Of a DNA stretch of 8,104 bases, positions 6,434 through 8,104 are shown piece after piece (positions within the stretch are counted from its first letter, which is position 1; each line of letters opens with the position of its first letter). Both the position numbers and the translations under genes were made by a program. Source of the stretch: an uncultured Alphaproteobacteria bacterium. Its GTDB lineage: Bacteria > Pseudomonadota > Alphaproteobacteria > Puniceispirillales > Puniceispirillaceae. The stretch lies in contig CAJWDO010000065.1 of NCBI GenBank assembly GCA_913031555.1, positions 1 through 8,104 on the forward strand. Direction: 5' to 3'. The notes below the pieces were generated by a model. The model was not told where the DNA came from. It saw nothing but the letters and a program-made list of their open reading frames with translations, and ran no database searches.

Positions 6434-7015
6434 ATGACCGAAAAAGCCAAAAAAACCGCCTCAGGTGCCACCAAGGCGAAAAAATCGAATGTGAAATCCG
6501 CCCAAGCTGCCAATGACGGGGCTGCCAACGACGGGGCTGCCAACGTTAAGGCTGCCAACAATAAGGCCGGCAAGAACATGGAAAGCGGTGTGACGGCGAC
6601 GTCGATCCTGGTGCCGGAAGGGTATCGTCCCAGCGAGGACGAGGAATTCATGAACCCGATGCAGCTTGCCTATTTCAGACAGAAGCTCGAGAGCTGGCGT
6701 GCCGAGCTGCTGGCCGAGGCCTCTGAGACGATCACCGATCTGTCGCAGGAAAACCTTCACCGGCCGGACCAGATGGACCGTGCGCAGATCGAAAGCAACG
6801 CTACCATCGATCTTCGCACCCGCGATCGTGAACGCAAGCTGCTGCAGAAAATCGAGTCGGCGCTGCGTCGTATCGATGATGGCAGTTACGGCTATTGTGT
6901 CGAGACGGATGAACCGATCAATCTTCGCCGCCTCGAGGCCCGACCTATCGCCTCACTCAGCCTGCATGCGCAGGAACGGCATGAACGGATGGAACGAATT
7001 CACCGCGACGACTGA
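6434..7015 (+). CDS. dksA: DksA/TraR-family RNA polymerase-binding transcription factor
   Basis: DksA binds in the RNA polymerase secondary channel and, with ppGpp, adjusts rRNA and amino-acid promoters; it is cytoplasmic. In the 193-aa product the coiled coil spans about 75-148, with the tip motif DxxDxA as Asp112-x2-Asp115-x-Ala117. The hallmark stretches TRDRERKL (129-136), YGYC (152-155) and RRLEARPIASL (165-175) are present. Of the four zinc-ligand positions of E. coli DksA only Cys155 remains; the others are Thr158, Ser176 and Ala179. This matches the single-cysteine DksA proteins known from alphaproteobacteria, so zinc is probably not bound. An N-terminal extension of about 65 residues, rich in Lys, Ala and Asn, precedes the conserved part and contains four 5-aa repeats. 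I chose ATG 6434 because the Lys/Ala-rich tail begins there; the in-frame ATG 6356 adds 26 residues without family resemblance. The ribosome-binding site is weak (ACGGA). A hairpin follows at 7080. Confidence 0.9.
   Translation: MTEKAKKTASGATKAKKSNVKSAQAANDGAANDGAANVKAANNKAGKNMESGVTATSILVPEGYRPSEDEEFMNPMQLAYFRQKLESWRAELLAEASETITDLSQENLHRPDQMDRAQIESNATIDLRTRDRERKLLQKIESALRRIDDGSYGYCVETDEPINLRRLEARPIASLSLHAQERHERMERIHRDD
6506..6565 (+). repeat. Four 15-bp repeats in the dksA N-terminal tail
   Basis: Four copies of a gctgccaacgacggg-like unit lie at 6506-6520, 6521-6535, 6536-6550 and 6551-6565. The first two differ at one base; the last two have diverged at their 3' ends. In frame they encode AANDG, AANDG, AANVK and AANNK (residues 25-44 of DksA). 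This is a low-complexity, probably disordered stretch ahead of the conserved domain. Confidence 0.9.
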
Positions 7016-7079
7016 TCCGAATGGTGTAGTCCGCTCGTTCAGCATGTCTAATATGCCTTGTGCAGAATAAAGCTGTATG

Positions 7080-7110
7080 ATGGCCCGGCAGTCCAACTGG
7101 CGGGCCATTT
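7080..7110 (+). terminator. Hairpin downstream of dksA, probable terminator
   Basis: ATGGCCCG (7080-7087) pairs with CGGGCCAT (7101-7108). After one G-G mismatch, CAGT (7089-7092) pairs with ACTG (7096-7099) around a CCA loop. The stem is long and GC-rich and lies 65 nt past the dksA stop. The following U-tract is short (UU after the last paired U), so termination may be partial or may need Rho. Confidence 0.5.
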
Positions 7111-7238
7111 GCAATTGCCATCCTGATTCGGGCCAGCCGATGGTATGGGTGCAGACACACCAATGGCAATCTAGCCCTTTGCGACATTTTACCGGTGCGG
7201 CCACCATCCACCCATGATGGGCCTTCCCCTAAAAAATA

Positions 7239-7283
7239 GAACAAACCATGAAAATGTTCTTGAAAACAGAACAAAACAGGTAC
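7239..7283 (+). promoter_or_regulatory. Candidate SOS (LexA) sites and recA promoter region
   Basis: The alphaproteobacterial LexA site is known as the direct repeat GAAC-N7-GAAC (GTTC-N7-GTTC). Two one-mismatch versions occur here: GAAC-N7-GAAA at 7239-7253 and GAAC-N7-GTAC at 7269-7283. Between them GTTCT-N7-AGAAC (7256-7272) makes an inverted repeat. TTGAAA (7260-7265) followed by TACACA (7281-7286) is a possible promoter with a short 15-nt spacer. Neither SOS match is perfect, so the assignment rests partly on its position ahead of recA. Confidence 0.4.
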
Positions 7284-7337
7284 ACAGTGCAATCAGGTTG
7301 ATGGCGTGGTGAGGTACACCACAGGTCATCTGGTGTC

Positions 7338-7397
7338 GGCGGTTTGTAACCCGGCGGTTTGTAACCCGGCGGTTTTTAATCCGGTGGTTCGTAACAG
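7338..7397. repeat. Four 15-bp tandem repeats in the recA leader
   Basis: Copies of ggcggtttgtaaccc lie at 7338-7352 and 7353-7367 (identical). Two diverged copies follow at 7368-7382 (ggcggtttttaatcc) and 7383-7397 (ggtggttcgtaacag). The array lies about 55-160 bases after the SOS-like sites and about 150 bases before the recA start codon, so it is probably in the recA 5' untranslated region. Confidence 0.95.
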
Positions 7398-7549
7398 GGC
7401 CGTATGGATGGTGGGTCGGCGCCTATTTGGATCATCTGGGGCCGCAACAGGCGGTGCCAACTGCGCCGAAGCCGTCCGCAGTGAGACTTTCCGTCCGGAG
7501 AGTTTGCGCATGGACAGGGTTCGGTGGCTGTGCAAGAAGGAGCACTGAT

Positions 7550-8104
7550 ATGGCTGGAGTCGTGGTGGACCTGCAAATGAAGAATGATGACAAGACCAAG
7601 GCGCTCGAAGCTGCCATTGGCCAGATTGAAAAGGCGTTTGGCAAGGGCTCGGTAATGAAGCTCGGCCAGCGCGAGGCGGCGGCTGATGTTCAGTCGATCT
7701 CGACCGGATCGCTCGGGCTTGATATTGGGCTTGGCATTGGCGGCTTTCCGAAGGGGCGGATCGTTGAGATCTACGGCCCTGAATCCTCGGGCAAGACGAC
7801 GCTGGCGCTGCATGCGGTGGCCGAGGCGCAGAAGGAAGGCGGCAATTGTGCGTTTGTCGACGCCGAGCATGCGCTTGACCCTGCCTATGCGCGCAAGCTT
7901 GGTGTGAATATTGACGAGCTGCTGATTTCTCAGCCTGACGCTGGCGAACAGGCGCTTGAGATCGCCGATACGCTGGTAAGATCCGGTGCCATCGACGTCC
8001 TGGTCATCGATTCGGTGGCGGCGCTGGTGCCACGGGCTGAACTTGAGGGCGAGATGGGCGATACCCATGTCGGCCTTCATGCCCGTCTGATGAGCCAGGC
8101 GCTC
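7550..8104 (+). CDS. recA: Recombinase RecA, 5' part (cut by window edge)
   Basis: RecA forms ATP-dependent filaments on single-stranded DNA, drives strand exchange in homologous recombination and triggers LexA self-cleavage. The 185 codons here are about half of the usual roughly 350; the frame is open at the right edge, so this is a window truncation. Seen: the N-terminal oligomerisation helix region (LEAAIGQIEKAFGKGSVMKL, 19-38), Walker A GPESSGKT (76-83), catalytic Glu106 in VDAEHALDP, Walker B ending at Asp154 (VLVIDSVAAL) and the L1-loop region EGEMGDTHVGLHARLMSQ (166-183). ATG 7550 has a strong AAGGAG (7537-7542) seven bases upstream, and the first residues precede the family core by the usual distance. 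His177 sits where alphaproteobacterial RecA proteins commonly have Gln (GLQARLMSQ). SOS-like sites lie about 270-310 bases upstream. Confidence 0.97.
   Translation, partial: MAGVVVDLQMKNDDKTKALEAAIGQIEKAFGKGSVMKLGQREAAADVQSISTGSLGLDIGLGIGGFPKGRIVEIYGPESSGKTTLALHAVAEAQKEGGNCAFVDAEHALDPAYARKLGVNIDELLISQPDAGEQALEIADTLVRSGAIDVLVIDSVAALVPRAELEGEMGDTHVGLHARLMSQAL

Larger units (their letters stand above)
7016..7549. other. Intergenic region between dksA and recA, no convincing gene
   Basis: This 534-bp stretch holds the dksA 3' hairpin (7080-7108), an inverted repeat ATTGCCAT/ATGGCAAT (7114-7121 and 7163-7170), SOS-like sequences (7239-7283) and a 15-bp tandem array (7338-7397). Its last 250 bases are probably the recA leader. 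A GTG-initiated frame (7306-7548, 80 codons) crosses the array and its TGA ends one base before the recA ATG. Its product resembles no family I know, and changes between repeat copies alter amino acids (Cys to Phe, Cys to Arg), so I do not call it a gene. No tRNA is seen. Confidence 0.55.

Noticed and set aside
7376..8080. 234-codon minus-strand open frame over recA
   Set aside because: It is the shadow of recA, which is identified by Walker A, Walker B and the L1 region on the plus strand.

Overview
The window looks like a chromosomal segment of a free-living, fairly GC-rich alphaproteobacterium. Four things point that way: a response regulator whose DNA-binding domain closely resembles CtrA, a DUF3553 small protein, a DksA of the single-cysteine alphaproteobacterial type, and a RecA beginning at the right edge. 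The order cannot be fixed from the sequence. I see no phage, transposon, CRISPR, tRNA or rRNA.

Left part (157-4666, minus strand): a two-gene operon for a cytoplasmic NAD-dependent, metal-dependent formate dehydrogenase. The promoter-proximal gene is a fused NuoE-NuoF-like diaphorase subunit with [2Fe-2S], FMN and [4Fe-4S] sites. The second gene is the catalytic subunit, with an N-terminal ferredoxin module, several Fe-S clusters and a molybdopterin domain with a Cys-His active site. They overlap by 8 nt. Together they would pass electrons from formate to NAD+, as in the two-subunit FDH1 enzyme of Methylobacterium.

Middle part (4667-6430): a 62-aa DUF3553 protein and a CtrA-like OmpR-family response regulator, both on the minus strand and separated by a strong intrinsic terminator. 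A short AT-rich divergent intergenic region follows. It holds a CtrA-box-like site, a possible regulator promoter and a terminator-like hairpin that belongs to no annotated gene.

Right part (6434-8104, plus strand): a DksA/TraR-family transcription factor followed by a hairpin, then a 534-bp region without a convincing gene. That region ends in a possible SOS-regulated leader for recA, which is cut by the window edge.

The most unusual feature is not a gene. Five short tandem arrays of unrelated sequence all have a 15-bp period. They lie at the fds gene junction, after the DUF3553 gene, at the response-regulator terminator, in the dksA N-terminus and in the recA leader. Several sit on expression signals: a Shine-Dalgarno sequence, a terminator arm and a 5' leader.
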